Assembly (NCBI GenBank): GCA_949448405.1
Contig: CASTFX010000010.1
Span: 1-17,816, forward strand
Length of the DNA stretch: 17,816 bases
Direction of reading: 5' to 3'
Source: an uncultured Clostridia bacterium
Lineage (GTDB): Bacteria; Bacillota; Clostridia; TANB77; CAG-508
A program made the translations under genes and the position numbers. Position 1 is the stretch's first letter, and every line of letters begins with the position of its first letter. Shown here piece after piece: positions 1-8,099 of this stretch. The notes under the pieces were generated by a model that was not told the DNA's origin, did no database searches, and saw nothing but the letters and a program-made list of their open reading frames with translations.

Positions 1-561
1 GAAAAGACCTTCCTAAAATCACATTGATAGGTGCAACAACAAAAGCAGGTTCTCTTGCAACACCATTAAGAGACAGATTCGGAATTGTGTCAAGGCTAGA
101 ACTATACAACACAGAAGAATTAACGACAATTGTAAAAAGGTCAGCAAAAATATTAGAAATAGATATAGATGAAAATGCGGCAGAAGAAGTTGCAAGAAGA
201 GCAAGGGGAACCCCAAGAATTGCAAATAGAATTTTAAAAAGGATAAGAGACTATGCCTTAGTATTAGGAGATGGTAATATTACTTTAAAAATTGCAAAAC
301 TGGCATTAGGAAAGCTAGAGATAGATGAACTTGGATTAGATGAAATAGACAGAAAAGTGCTTGAAACAATGATAGAAAAATATAAAGGTGGACCAGTACG
401 GAATAGAAACTATAGCAGCAACAATTGGAGAAGAGGCAGAAACAATTGAAGATGTATATGAGCCATATCTAATACAAATTGGATTTTTATCACGTACACT
501 TAGAGGAAGGATTGTGCTTCCAGATGCTTACGCACATTTAGGTTATAAATACGAAAGTTAA
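1..561 (+). CDS. ruvB: Holliday junction branch-migration ATPase RuvB, C-terminal part (5' end outside window, one +1 shift at CGGA)
   Basis: RuvB is the hexameric AAA+ motor that drives branch migration with RuvA. The window opens inside the gene; codons are in frame from base 3. Visible are the sensor-1 region (TLIGATT), the arginine-finger segment (PLRDRFGIV), the sensor-2 region (RGTPRIANRILKRIRDYA) and the start of the C-terminal winged helix (KYKGGPV). At 399 the frame meets CGG-A; zero-frame reading would stop at 447-449 and lose the winged helix. Read in +1 from 400, the protein continues as GIETIAATIGEEAETIEDVY and runs to the TAA at 559-561. The glycine produced is the one in the RuvB signature GGPVG, so one amino acid is made from four bases with no gap in the alignment. 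The gene is followed closely by a membrane-protein gene whose RBS is at 563-568. The identity is certain; the decoding route is inferred. Confidence 0.95.
399..402 (+). other. +1 frameshift / four-base decoding site CGGA in ruvB
   Basis: CGG at 399-401 is in the incoming frame (preceding codon GTA). The correct RuvB sequence resumes at GGA 400-402. The site falls inside the conserved motif GGPVG, where glycine is expected, so a single extra C is the only departure from a normal gene. Confidence 0.85.
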
Positions 562-574
562 TTAGGAGAAAAAA

Positions 575-2111
575 ATGAAAGATAAAGCTATACTGAAGAA
601 TATAGTAATATTTGTAGGATTAATGTTAGCTATAAGTGGAAATGTTCTTATACAAGAACTCTCAAACCTTGATGAAATTTGGATATATAATTTTTCAAGA
701 TGCATATTAGACGGATTATTACCATATAGAGATTTTAGTTTAGTAATAACACCACTATTTCCGATGATAGGAGCAATATTTTTAAAAATATTTGGAAATG
801 AAATGGTTGTACTAAGATTTGTAGAAATAATTGGAAGTGCATCTATTTTATTTATTATGTATAAAATACTACTAGAGCTAAAAATCAATAAAGGAATATC
901 ATTAATTTCAGTATTACGGAATATATTATATGTATAATTCTGCTTTTTGTTTTGACTACAATTGGGCAGTTTTATTAATAACTCTAATTGTTTTATACAT
1001 GGAGTTAAAAGAGTATGAAAAAGATTTATCATTTAATTTAAAAAAAGATTTATTGCTTCGGAGTTTTAGTACGGAACAACAATACTTTTCAAACAGACAA
1101 CAGGACTAATTTTATCAATTGCATTTATAGGATATAAGCTATTAGAAATTAGAAAAGCAAAGGACTTAAAGCAATTCCTTAAAATATTTGGTACAAGACT
1201 ACTAGGAATACTTATACCGGTAATGTTATATTGTATATATTTATCTATAAATAATATATGGGCAGACTTTTTAGACTATGCGATATTTGGAGTAAGCACT
1301 TTCTCAAATACAGTACCATATGATAAACTCATGAGTTATGGTAAATTGTATAAAGTTCTTGCATATCTTATCCCAACAGCACTAATTATAATGACATTTG
1401 TATATATACTAACTTTATGGGATAAAACAATAAGAGAGAAGGAATGGGCTAGAAGGCTAAGAATACTTTTTATATACGATTTAGCATCAATAGTTGTAAT
1501 ATACCCAATAGCAGATAGAAATCATTTTGGGGTAGGAACAATATGTACAATATTAACAGTAATATACTTAGTTTATGAAATAGGAAAATATTATATAAGA
1601 AATAAAGAAAAAACAAAATTTGCATTAAAAACATTTTTTAGGGCAACTGCAATACTATTTTTAATGGCATATTCAATAAGAGGAATATTTAATATAGCTG
1701 AGTATATAAAAATAATTAATAATCAAAATAGTTTGTCTCATTTTAATATGATACCAACTGATGAAGTATTGTATAAAAGAATAGAAGGTATTGACCAATT
1801 TATACTAAATCAAAAAGAAGAAGGCAAAAAAGTATATATTTTAGACACAATGGCAGCAGCATTTATTATTCCAACAGGAGAATATCATAAAAATTATGAT
1901 ATGTTTAATATAGGAAATTTTGGGACAAGAGGAGAGAAACGGAATAATAGAAGATTTAGAAAATGACGAAAACTTTATGATTTTAATAATTGGAGAAGGA
2001 CAAAAACCTAATTGGCAATTACCAAGAGAAGTTATAAATTACATAAGAGAAAATTATGAATATATAGGATATATAGACGTATTTTCTGTGTATGAGAAAG
2101 GGATAGAATAA
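575..2111 (+). CDS. Multi-pass membrane protein, probable GT-C/ArnT-like glycosyltransferase, 510 aa, assembled across four CGGA +1 sites
   Basis: The gene starts at ATG 575 behind TAGGAG (563-568). Read conventionally it falls into fragments, but reading CGGA as one glycine at 917, 1059, 1072 and 1940 gives a continuous 510-residue protein ending at TAA 2109-2111. The N-terminus has a membrane segment (about residues 9-27), then an acidic loop (NLDEIW) and the pattern GLLPYRDFSLVITPLFPM, typical of GT-C/PMT-type lipid-sugar glycosyltransferases (D/E in the first external loop, then YRDF and a TPL/P motif). About ten hydrophobic segments follow, with a soluble tail of about 140 residues. The shift glycines are residues 115, 162, 166 and 455. 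The stop codon overlaps the next gene's ATG by one base, so coupling to that gene works only if all four shifts are made. The family assignment is by pattern; the substrate is unknown. Confidence 0.8.
917..920 (+). other. +1 frameshift / four-base decoding site CGGA (membrane protein, site 1)
   Basis: The in-frame codon after TTA is CGG at 917-919. Zero-frame reading stops at 935-937, while the +1 frame from GGA 918-920 stays open and hydrophobic for 47 codons up to the next CGGA. The predicted product carries glycine 115. Confidence 0.8.
1059..1062 (+). other. +1 frameshift / four-base decoding site CGGA (membrane protein, site 2)
   Basis: CGG at 1059-1061 follows CTT in the frame set by the shift at 917. 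Zero-frame reading stops at 1107-1109. Resuming at GGA 1060 gives GVLV and leads directly into the next site, 13 bases on. Confidence 0.75.
1072..1075 (+). other. +1 frameshift / four-base decoding site CGGA (membrane protein, site 3)
   Basis: CGG at 1072-1074 follows GTA in the frame set by the site at 1059. Resuming at GGA 1073 gives GTTILFKQTTGLILS, a continuous membrane-type sequence, and joins the long open frame that reaches 1940. Sites 2 and 3 together lie within 17 bases and both must be used. Confidence 0.75.
1940..1943 (+). other. +1 frameshift / four-base decoding site CGGA (membrane protein, site 4)
   Basis: CGG at 1940-1942 follows AAA. Zero-frame reading stops at 1964-1966. Resuming at GGA 1941 gives the soluble C-terminal 56 residues ending at 2111, where the stop codon overlaps the next start codon. 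Confidence 0.8.
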
Positions 2112-3985
2112 TGGGAATAATATATTTGATATCAGTACTATTATTAGTTACAGCTTTTATATTAATAAAAAAGACTAACAAAGTATTAAATGTACTAAGT
2201 TTCACAGGAATAACAATTGTAGTGCTTTTTTGCTATAATGCATTTATATGCTACATTTTAACATTTGTATCCATACCAACTTCTTTATTAAATTTAAGTA
2301 TAGTAAATATAATTTTTACTATTATAATGTCAGGAATAATTTATAAGAAAAAAGAAATTCAAAAATACAGCTTTGATAAATTTGGCGCTATATGTATAGG
2401 GATAATATTAGTTGTAACAATTTTTGTATCAATATTAAATTTTGGATTTCCATTCAATATTAAATATGAAACAGGAGATCCAGCAATACACTATATGACA
2501 TCAGTACTATTTGCAAACCAAGATAGTTTATTAAATCTTAATGTAGATGAAGTTCATGACTCATTTGAATCAAGAAAAATAGGCTCATATGTTAATAGTG
2601 GAATAATAATGAAATGTTGTTCAAGCTTTATGGACGATATCAGCTATTATAATATCTTTATAGGATTTGGAATTTTTATATTATTTATGTCAGGTGCTAT
2701 GATGTATAGTACTTTAGAAAAATTCGCAAAAGAAAGAAGCCAAAAGATATTAGCACTAATTGTAAGTCTTATCTATCTATTAGGATATCCATTAAACAGT
2801 TTGCTATTTGGATTCGAATATTTAAGCCTTGGAATTTTAATACTAGAAGCAATTATACATATGATATATTATTTTGAAAAAGAAGAACTAAAATTTCCAT
2901 TTTATATAATCATATTTGCACTTTTAAACTTCAATGTATTTTGCTCATATTATATGTTTGTACCATTTACATACAGTGGACTTTGGATATATTTTTGCAT
3001 ATATTCTAAAAAACATAATAAAAAGATATTTTGTAAGGAAAATATTATTATATTAACAGTTACATTGTTACTACCATTTTTCCTTGGATTTATATATCAC
3101 ATAACACCACAAATATATAATATATTCCATTTAGATGACTGGGAAGCGTTAAAAAGTACATTTGAATTTTCATCTCATCTATTAAACAAAGGATTTACAC
3201 TATATGGATACATATATGTAAACTTCTATTCTAATACACTTTTACTAATACCACTTGTAATGTATTACATATACAGAAAAATAAAAGAAAAGGACTTTTT
3301 CTCTTGTGATATTATAGTTTTAATATTCTTAGTAGGATTTATAGGAATTCTAAGTTTAGGAATAGTGTTTGAAAAAGTATCAGTATATTATGTAATGAAA
3401 AACTATTATGCACTATGGATATTATTAATGTACATGAATTTTAGAAGCTTAATGTATATTTATGAAAGTAGCAAAATAAATAAAAAATTATCATATATAC
3501 TAGTAGGGTTTTATGTAGGAGTTGTAGTGCTTAACTTACTATTAGTGAGTTCACCACTTGGAAAAGGACCATTTAATGATTATGAGAGTATAGCAAATGT
3601 AACAGAAATATTTGGAGTAAATAAGACCATTATTAAAGATAGACCAATTGACTATAACTTAGCTGAAATTGAGCTTTTAAGATACGCCAAAGAAAACTTA
3701 GACTTTGAAAATAATTCAGTAGAATTTATGGCAGATTCAGAACAATTATATTGGCAATATAGTATGTTTAGATATGTAAATTATGATGAGTTTTTAGATG
3801 ACCCACATTATAGTGGGCAAGATAGACTAACTCTAAAAGCAATGACAGCATATCAAAAAATTGGAAAAGTAGATTATATGGTATATTTTAAGAGAAGCGG
3901 ATATTTTAAAAGAGTACAAGACATAGTATTTGAAAGAGGAGAAGTAATTTATGAGAATGCTGCAGGAGGCATAATTAAATATTAA
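2111..3985 (+). CDS. Large multi-pass membrane protein, possibly GT-C type glycosyltransferase, 624 aa
   Basis: ATG 2111 overlaps the TAA of the previous gene by one base (TAATG), which points to translational coupling. The protein has about 12-13 hydrophobic segments spread over residues 1-490, followed by a soluble tail of about 130 residues. An acidic external loop near residues 118-128 (YETGDPAIHY) sits where GT-C enzymes carry their metal/substrate-binding acidic residues. This and its position beside another GT-C-like protein suggest a polyprenyl-sugar transferase or a related cell-envelope assembly protein. No family is recognised with certainty and no substrate can be named. Its only CGGA-type sequence (3898) is read normally as AGC GGA, so the frame is intact. 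Confidence 0.7.
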   Translation: MGIIYLISVLLLVTAFILIKKTNKVLNVLSFTGITIVVLFCYNAFICYILTFVSIPTSLLNLSIVNIIFTIIMSGIIYKKKEIQKYSFDKFGAICIGIILVVTIFVSILNFGFPFNIKYETGDPAIHYMTSVLFANQDSLLNLNVDEVHDSFESRKIGSYVNSGIIMKCCSSFMDDISYYNIFIGFGIFILFMSGAMMYSTLEKFAKERSQKILALIVSLIYLLGYPLNSLLFGFEYLSLGILILEAIIHMIYYFEKEELKFPFYIIIFALLNFNVFCSYYMFVPFTYSGLWIYFCIYSKKHNKKIFCKENIIILTVTLLLPFFLGFIYHITPQIYNIFHLDDWEALKSTFEFSSHLLNKGFTLYGYIYVNFYSNTLLLIPLVMYYIYRKIKEKDFFSCDIIVLIFLVGFIGILSLGIVFEKVSVYYVMKNYYALWILLMYMNFRSLMYIYESSKINKKLSYILVGFYVGVVVLNLLLVSSPLGKGPFNDYESIANVTEIFGVNKTIIKDRPIDYNLAEIELLRYAKENLDFENNSVEFMADSEQLYWQYSMFRYVNYDEFLDDPHYSGQDRLTLKAMTAYQKIGKVDYMVYFKRSGYFKRVQDIVFERGEVIYENAAGGIIKY

Positions 3986-4013
3986 CTCTTGCTCAAATTA
4001 GGAGGAATAATAA

Positions 4014-4568
4014 ATGAAGTTATTGCTACATACTTGCTGTGCACCATGTAGTGTGTATTGCATAGACAGTTTAAGAGAAGAAGGAATAGAACCAACTATA
4101 TATTGGTACAACCCTAATATACACCCATATATTGAATATAAAACAAGAAGAGATACTTTAAAAGAATATGCAAAATCAATAAATGTAAATGCTATATTTG
4201 AAGAAGATTATGGATTAAAAGAATTTTGTAAAAATGTATCAGAAGATTTGGAAAATAGATGTGCAAATTATTGCTATAAAGTGAGACTTACTCAAACAGC
4301 AAAATATGCAGTAGAAAATGGCTATGATACAATTAGTACAACTCTTTTAGTAAGTCCATATCAAAAACATGAGATTTTAAAAGAACAAGCAGAAAAAATC
4401 GCAAAAGAGTATGGAATAAAGTTTTTATATAGAGACTTTAGAATTGGATTTAGAGAAGGACAAGCAAAAGCACGCGAACTAGGACTATATATGCAAAAAT
4501 ATTGTGGGTGTATCTTCTCAGAGGAAGACAGATACATAAAACAGATAAAGAAGGATAAGGAAGTTTAG
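4014..4568 (+). CDS. queH: Epoxyqueuosine reductase QueH (DUF208), 184 aa
   Basis: QueH carries out the last step of queuosine synthesis, reducing epoxyqueuosine to queuosine in the tRNA wobble position; it replaces the cobalamin-dependent QueG. The family signature is clear: N-terminal HTCCAPCS (Cys 8, 9, 12), RCANYCYKVRL (Cys 83, 87), TTLLVSPYQKH, and the C-terminal YCGCIFSEEDRY (Cys 164, 166). These cysteines bind the iron-sulfur cluster and an additional iron in characterised members. Length is normal. ATG 4014 is preceded by a strong AGGAGG (4001-4006). In many Clostridia queH lies directly beside ruvAB and other queuosine genes; here two large membrane-protein genes separate ruvB and queH. 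It runs almost directly into the next gene. Confidence 0.95.
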   Translation: MKLLLHTCCAPCSVYCIDSLREEGIEPTIYWYNPNIHPYIEYKTRRDTLKEYAKSINVNAIFEEDYGLKEFCKNVSEDLENRCANYCYKVRLTQTAKYAVENGYDTISTTLLVSPYQKHEILKEQAEKIAKEYGIKFLYRDFRIGFREGQAKARELGLYMQKYCGCIFSEEDRYIKQIKKDKEV

Positions 4569-4571
4569 AAA

Positions 4572-6488
4572 ATGAAAAAGAATTTAGAAAGTTTAAAAAA
4601 TAAAATTAATAATAGTAAAGATGAAAAAGAGATACAAGAAATAATATCAAACTGGGAAATCGACATAAAAGAATATGAAAAATGGATAAGTAGCTTTTCA
4701 GAAAAAACAATGAAAGAGTTTGAAAAATGCATTTTAGAATTTGATATGAACAAAATGCCATATATGTTAGAAAGTTTATATAGAGAAAACAATAAAATAA
4801 AATTTTCTATATTTTGCATGATACTTGAAATTACATTTGACAAACTCCCATTCATAACAAATTTAGAAAATATTCCAATATTCAAAGCTAAATTCGAATC
4901 CTTTGCAAATACATTAGCATATGTTGTAAAATATGCTAATGGAGGAATTGCAGACTGTATGTATCTAATTTTGCTTAATGCAGACCCAACAGGAAGCTTA
5001 CTGACAGAAAAAGAAAGAGAAGATATCATAGAAAGCATAAATGATAAATTGGAATATATAGTTAACTTATTTAAAGAAAAAGAGATAGAAGAAGATATCT
5101 ATATGTCCCTAGAAATACTATTAGATGCAGCATGCTATATTAATAATGAAAAAACATTTGAATTAATAAAAGAAATAGATAAACTAAACATTAATCAAAG
5201 CTCAAGAGTATTTTTAATCAAAGCACAAGCAGTTAATAATATACAAATAGATATGAAAAAGTTACAAGAACTAATAGATGATGACAACTATACATATAAA
5301 ATCGTACAAGTTTTAGAAAATATAAATAAATTATCAGTTATTCCTAAAGATATTGTAACACAAAAAATGATAGCAAAATCTTTAATGATAGATTGGCTTA
5401 TATATCCAACAGAATTAGGAGAAAATCCAGAAAACATAGAATTAGTAGATACCCTAGAAAAAGAAAATATAGTTTACTATATCTATAAATTTACTGCTAA
5501 AAATGGTAAACTAAAAGAACATGGAGAAATGATAGGACTTGCAGGCGGATTTAAAAAAGGAAAGATAACAAGTATAAATACTGGAAATACTTTCAGCACA
5601 TTTGAAACGATACAAAAAGACTATATAAAACAAGCAGAAGGAATAATTGAATTAATCTCTGAGCATTGGAAAAAACGAGCAGAAGAAAATATAAGATTAT
5701 CAGAATATTGTACTTCAAATGAAAACAACTGGGATAATATTCAAAGAGAAAAAGCGAAAACATTAGTTGAGTATTTGAATAAAAATATAAATGAAGATTT
5801 GTTCAAAATGGCAAAATCAGATGATGAAGTAGAAGTATATTCAAAGCTTAGAGGATGGCTTCTAAAGTTTTATAGAAAAGAATTATTAGAAGGATTAAAA
5901 TATATAAACTATGACTATAAAGAATTAAATAAAACTATGATTTATGGTTTAATATTGACGGTAAATAGAAATAAACAAAATGTAAATGTTGTATATGATA
6001 CTTTAGTAGAAGCAAATTTTATAGAAAAAATGCTTGTATATGATAATGGAATATATGAAATTATTACTAAAGACTTTGGAAAGATACATTTTAGAAAAGC
6101 AGAAGAATATTTTGTTAATGATAAAGAAACACTAGAGTTCATGAATAAACTAGGAGATAAATTAATAGATGGATGCCACGAAGTAACACTTCATCTAATA
6201 AGTAAGTACAAATCATATAAAGCAGTTACAGCTATTTGTACAAAAGGATTAGGACATAAATATTATCATTCATTTGTACTAGACAATATTGGAAATGTTA
6301 TAGACTTAACAGGAAATCTAATTATGCCAAAAGATGAATTCTATATGATAAACAATGTACAAGAATTAAACAATGTTAACTATGAAGAATTGTTACTTCA
6401 AAATGAACAAACTAAAAAATATGACGAAAGTGGAACACTATTTGACCTTTTAAGAAACGCACTTTATAAGACAATTATAGATAAGTAA
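4572..6488 (+). CDS. Unknown 638-residue protein with possible transglutaminase/papain-like C-terminal hydrolase motif
   Basis: ATG 4572 lies three bases after the queH stop, with a Shine-Dalgarno (AAGGAAG) inside the end of queH, so the two are probably coupled. There is no signal peptide; the protein looks soluble, highly charged and largely helical, with coiled-coil-like stretches at residues 1-60 and 340-400. I do not recognise the family. The last 110 residues carry a pattern seen in transglutaminase/papain-like hydrolases: a cysteine at the start of a helix (DGCHEVTLHL, Cys535), a histidine in a strand (YYHSFVLDN, His566) and an acidic residue in the next strand (GNVIDLTGN, Asp578). The spacing and the HSFV...GNVIDLT layout fit a Cys-His-Asp triad, but this is inference. 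It lies before two oxygen-defence genes without an obvious link to them. Confidence 0.75.
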   Translation: MKKNLESLKNKINNSKDEKEIQEIISNWEIDIKEYEKWISSFSEKTMKEFEKCILEFDMNKMPYMLESLYRENNKIKFSIFCMILEITFDKLPFITNLENIPIFKAKFESFANTLAYVVKYANGGIADCMYLILLNADPTGSLLTEKEREDIIESINDKLEYIVNLFKEKEIEEDIYMSLEILLDAACYINNEKTFELIKEIDKLNINQSSRVFLIKAQAVNNIQIDMKKLQELIDDDNYTYKIVQVLENINKLSVIPKDIVTQKMIAKSLMIDWLIYPTELGENPENIELVDTLEKENIVYYIYKFTAKNGKLKEHGEMIGLAGGFKKGKITSINTGNTFSTFETIQKDYIKQAEGIIELISEHWKKRAEENIRLSEYCTSNENNWDNIQREKAKTLVEYLNKNINEDLFKMAKSDDEVEVYSKLRGWLLKFYRKELLEGLKYINYDYKELNKTMIYGLILTVNRNKQNVNVVYDTLVEANFIEKMLVYDNGIYEIITKDFGKIHFRKAEEYFVNDKETLEFMNKLGDKLIDGCHEVTLHLISKYKSYKAVTAICTKGLGHKYYHSFVLDNIGNVIDLTGNLIMPKDEFYMINNVQELNNVNYEELLLQNEQTKKYDESGTLFDLLRNALYKTIIDK

Positions 6489-6503
6489 AGGAGAAGTTAA
6501 AAA

Positions 6504-7658
6504 ATGAACATAACAGACAAAATTAAATATATAGGTGTATATGACAAAGAAATGGACCTATTTGAAAATCAATACATATTAGAAAATGGAGTAACATATA
6601 ATTCATATCTAATACTAGACGAAAAAATAGTAATAATGGATACAGTAGACAAGAGGAAAACAGAAGAATGGCTTAAAAATATAGAAACAGAATTAAAAGG
6701 AAAGAGTCCAGACTATTTAGTTATATCACACTTAGAACCAGACCACTCAGGAAGCATAGGAGATATCCTAGAAAAATATCCAAATTTAAAAATAATATCT
6801 AATGAAAAAGTATTTTCAATGCTACCACAATTCATAGATATAGATTTTTCAGACAGGAAAGTCTCAGTAAAAGAAGGAGATACCTTTTCTACAGGGGATC
6901 ATACATTACAATTTTTTATGGCACCAATGGTACATTGGCCAGAAGTAATGATGACATATGAACAAAAAGAAAAAATATTATTTTCAGCAGATGCATTTGG
7001 AAACTTTGGAACATTAGAATTAGATAAAGAATGGAAAGAAGAAGCAAGAAGGTATTACATAAATATCGTAGGAAAATATGGAATTCAAGTACAAAATATT
7101 CTAAAAAAAGCTTCAAATTTGGAGATAAATATGATATGCTCTTTACATGGTCCAATTTTAAAAGAAAACCTAGAATATTATATAGGACTTTATGATACAT
7201 GGAGCAAGTATGAATATGAAGAAAATGGAATACTAATTGTATGTGGCTCTTTACATGGGAACACATTAGAAGCAGCATATGAACTAGAAAAAGACTTAAA
7301 ACAAAAAGGAGAAAAAGCCATAGTCATTGACATATCAAGAAGCCATATTCCAAATGTAGTATCAGAAGCTTTTAAATATTCAAAAATGGTAATTGCAAGT
7401 TCAACATATAATATGGGGATATTTCCTGAACTAAGCTCATTTTTAAATGTACTAAAAGAAAAGAACTATCAAAACAGAAAAATTGGAATTATCGAAAATG
7501 GCTCATGGGCACCAAATGCTGCTAAATGTATTAAAGGTATAATGGAAACAATGAAAGATATTGAAATTATTGAACCAATAGTTACAATTAAAACAAAATT
7601 AAATAGCCAAACAAAAGAAAAATTAAAAGAATTAAGTAAAAATTTAGTAAAAGAATAG
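6504..7658 (+). CDS. fprA: A-type flavoprotein / flavodiiron protein (FprA family), 384 aa
   Basis: Flavodiiron proteins reduce O2 (or NO) to water (or N2O) in anaerobes, taking electrons from rubredoxin or F420-type donors in the cytoplasm. Residues 1-235 form a metallo-beta-lactamase-like domain with the diiron ligands visible: SHLEPDHSG (His76, Glu78, Asp80, His81), HWPE (His144), SADAFGNFG (Asp163) and CSLHGP (His215). Residues about 240-384 are the flavodoxin domain, with the FMN phosphate loop in CGSLHGNTLEAA and a second FMN loop in ASSTYNMGIFPE. The length is normal and no C-terminal rubredoxin domain is fused. ATG 6504 follows AAAGGAGAAG (6487-6496). Desulfoferrodoxin lies 17 bases downstream, a common oxygen/superoxide defence pairing. 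Confidence 0.93.
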   Translation: MNITDKIKYIGVYDKEMDLFENQYILENGVTYNSYLILDEKIVIMDTVDKRKTEEWLKNIETELKGKSPDYLVISHLEPDHSGSIGDILEKYPNLKIISNEKVFSMLPQFIDIDFSDRKVSVKEGDTFSTGDHTLQFFMAPMVHWPEVMMTYEQKEKILFSADAFGNFGTLELDKEWKEEARRYYINIVGKYGIQVQNILKKASNLEINMICSLHGPILKENLEYYIGLYDTWSKYEYEENGILIVCGSLHGNTLEAAYELEKDLKQKGEKAIVIDISRSHIPNVVSEAFKYSKMVIASSTYNMGIFPELSSFLNVLKEKNYQNRKIGIIENGSWAPNAAKCIKGIMETMKDIEIIEPIVTIKTKLNSQTKEKLKELSKNLVKE

Positions 7659-7675
7659 AAAGGTAGGAAAATAAT

Positions 7676-8044
7676 ATGTCAAAAGAATTAATTTTAAAAA
7701 AATGTAAAAACTGCAATGCAGTAGTAAGAGTAATGGAGGATTGTGAATGCATAAGTTGTTGTGGAGAAAATATGATAACAGTAGTTCCAAATTCAGTAGA
7801 CGCAGCAATAGAAAAACATGTACCAGAATATGAAGTAAAAGGAGATAAAATAGTAATTAGAGTAAACCATGTAATGGAAGAAGAACACTACATAGAGTGG
7901 ATTGCAATGGTATCAGATAAAGAAGAAAGAATTACATATTTAAAACCAGGAGATAAACCAGAAGTAACTTTTGAATATGTAAAAGGTGCTAAATTATATG
8001 CATATTGCAACAAACACGGATTATGGAAAAAAGAAGTTGAATAA
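7676..8044 (+). CDS. dfx: Desulfoferrodoxin (superoxide reductase with N-terminal desulforedoxin domain), 122 aa
   Basis: The enzyme reduces superoxide to hydrogen peroxide without making oxygen, which suits strict anaerobes. The N-terminal desulforedoxin iron site is complete: Cys10, Cys13, Cys28 and Cys29 (C-x2-C-x14-CC). The catalytic Fe-(His)4Cys site is also complete: the EKHVP loop (Glu47, His48), VNHVMEEEHYIEW (His65, His71) and YCNKHGLW (Cys111, His114). So this is a two-iron class enzyme of normal length. It starts at ATG 7676 behind GAAAGGTAGG and lies just after the flavodiiron gene, probably cotranscribed. The operon ends in the terminator right after the stop codon. Its one CGGA (8017) is read normally as CAC GGA. 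Confidence 0.95.
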   Translation: MSKELILKKCKNCNAVVRVMEDCECISCCGENMITVVPNSVDAAIEKHVPEYEVKGDKIVIRVNHVMEEEHYIEWIAMVSDKEERITYLKPGDKPEVTFEYVKGAKLYAYCNKHGLWKKEVE

Positions 8045-8051
8045 TAAAAAG

Positions 8052-8082
8052 ACTCAAAAGCTTTAATGGCTTTTGAGTTTTT
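8052..8082 (+). terminator. Rho-independent terminator after desulfoferrodoxin gene
   Basis: A 10-bp perfect stem (ACTCAAAAGC 8052-8061 with GCTTTTGAGT 8069-8078), a 7-base loop and a T-run to 8082 lie eight bases after the stop codon. It closes the long plus-strand run that begins upstream of ruvB. Only 18 bases separate it from the polA start, so polA must use a promoter inside or before the upstream genes, or readthrough. Confidence 0.85.
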
Positions 8083-8099
8083 ACAGTGGAGGTAAAATT

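Noticed and set aside
8073..8099. N-terminal extension of polA from TTG 8073.
   Set aside because: That start lies inside the terminator stem; ATG 8100 has a GGAGG at correct spacing and begins the normal Pol I N-terminus.
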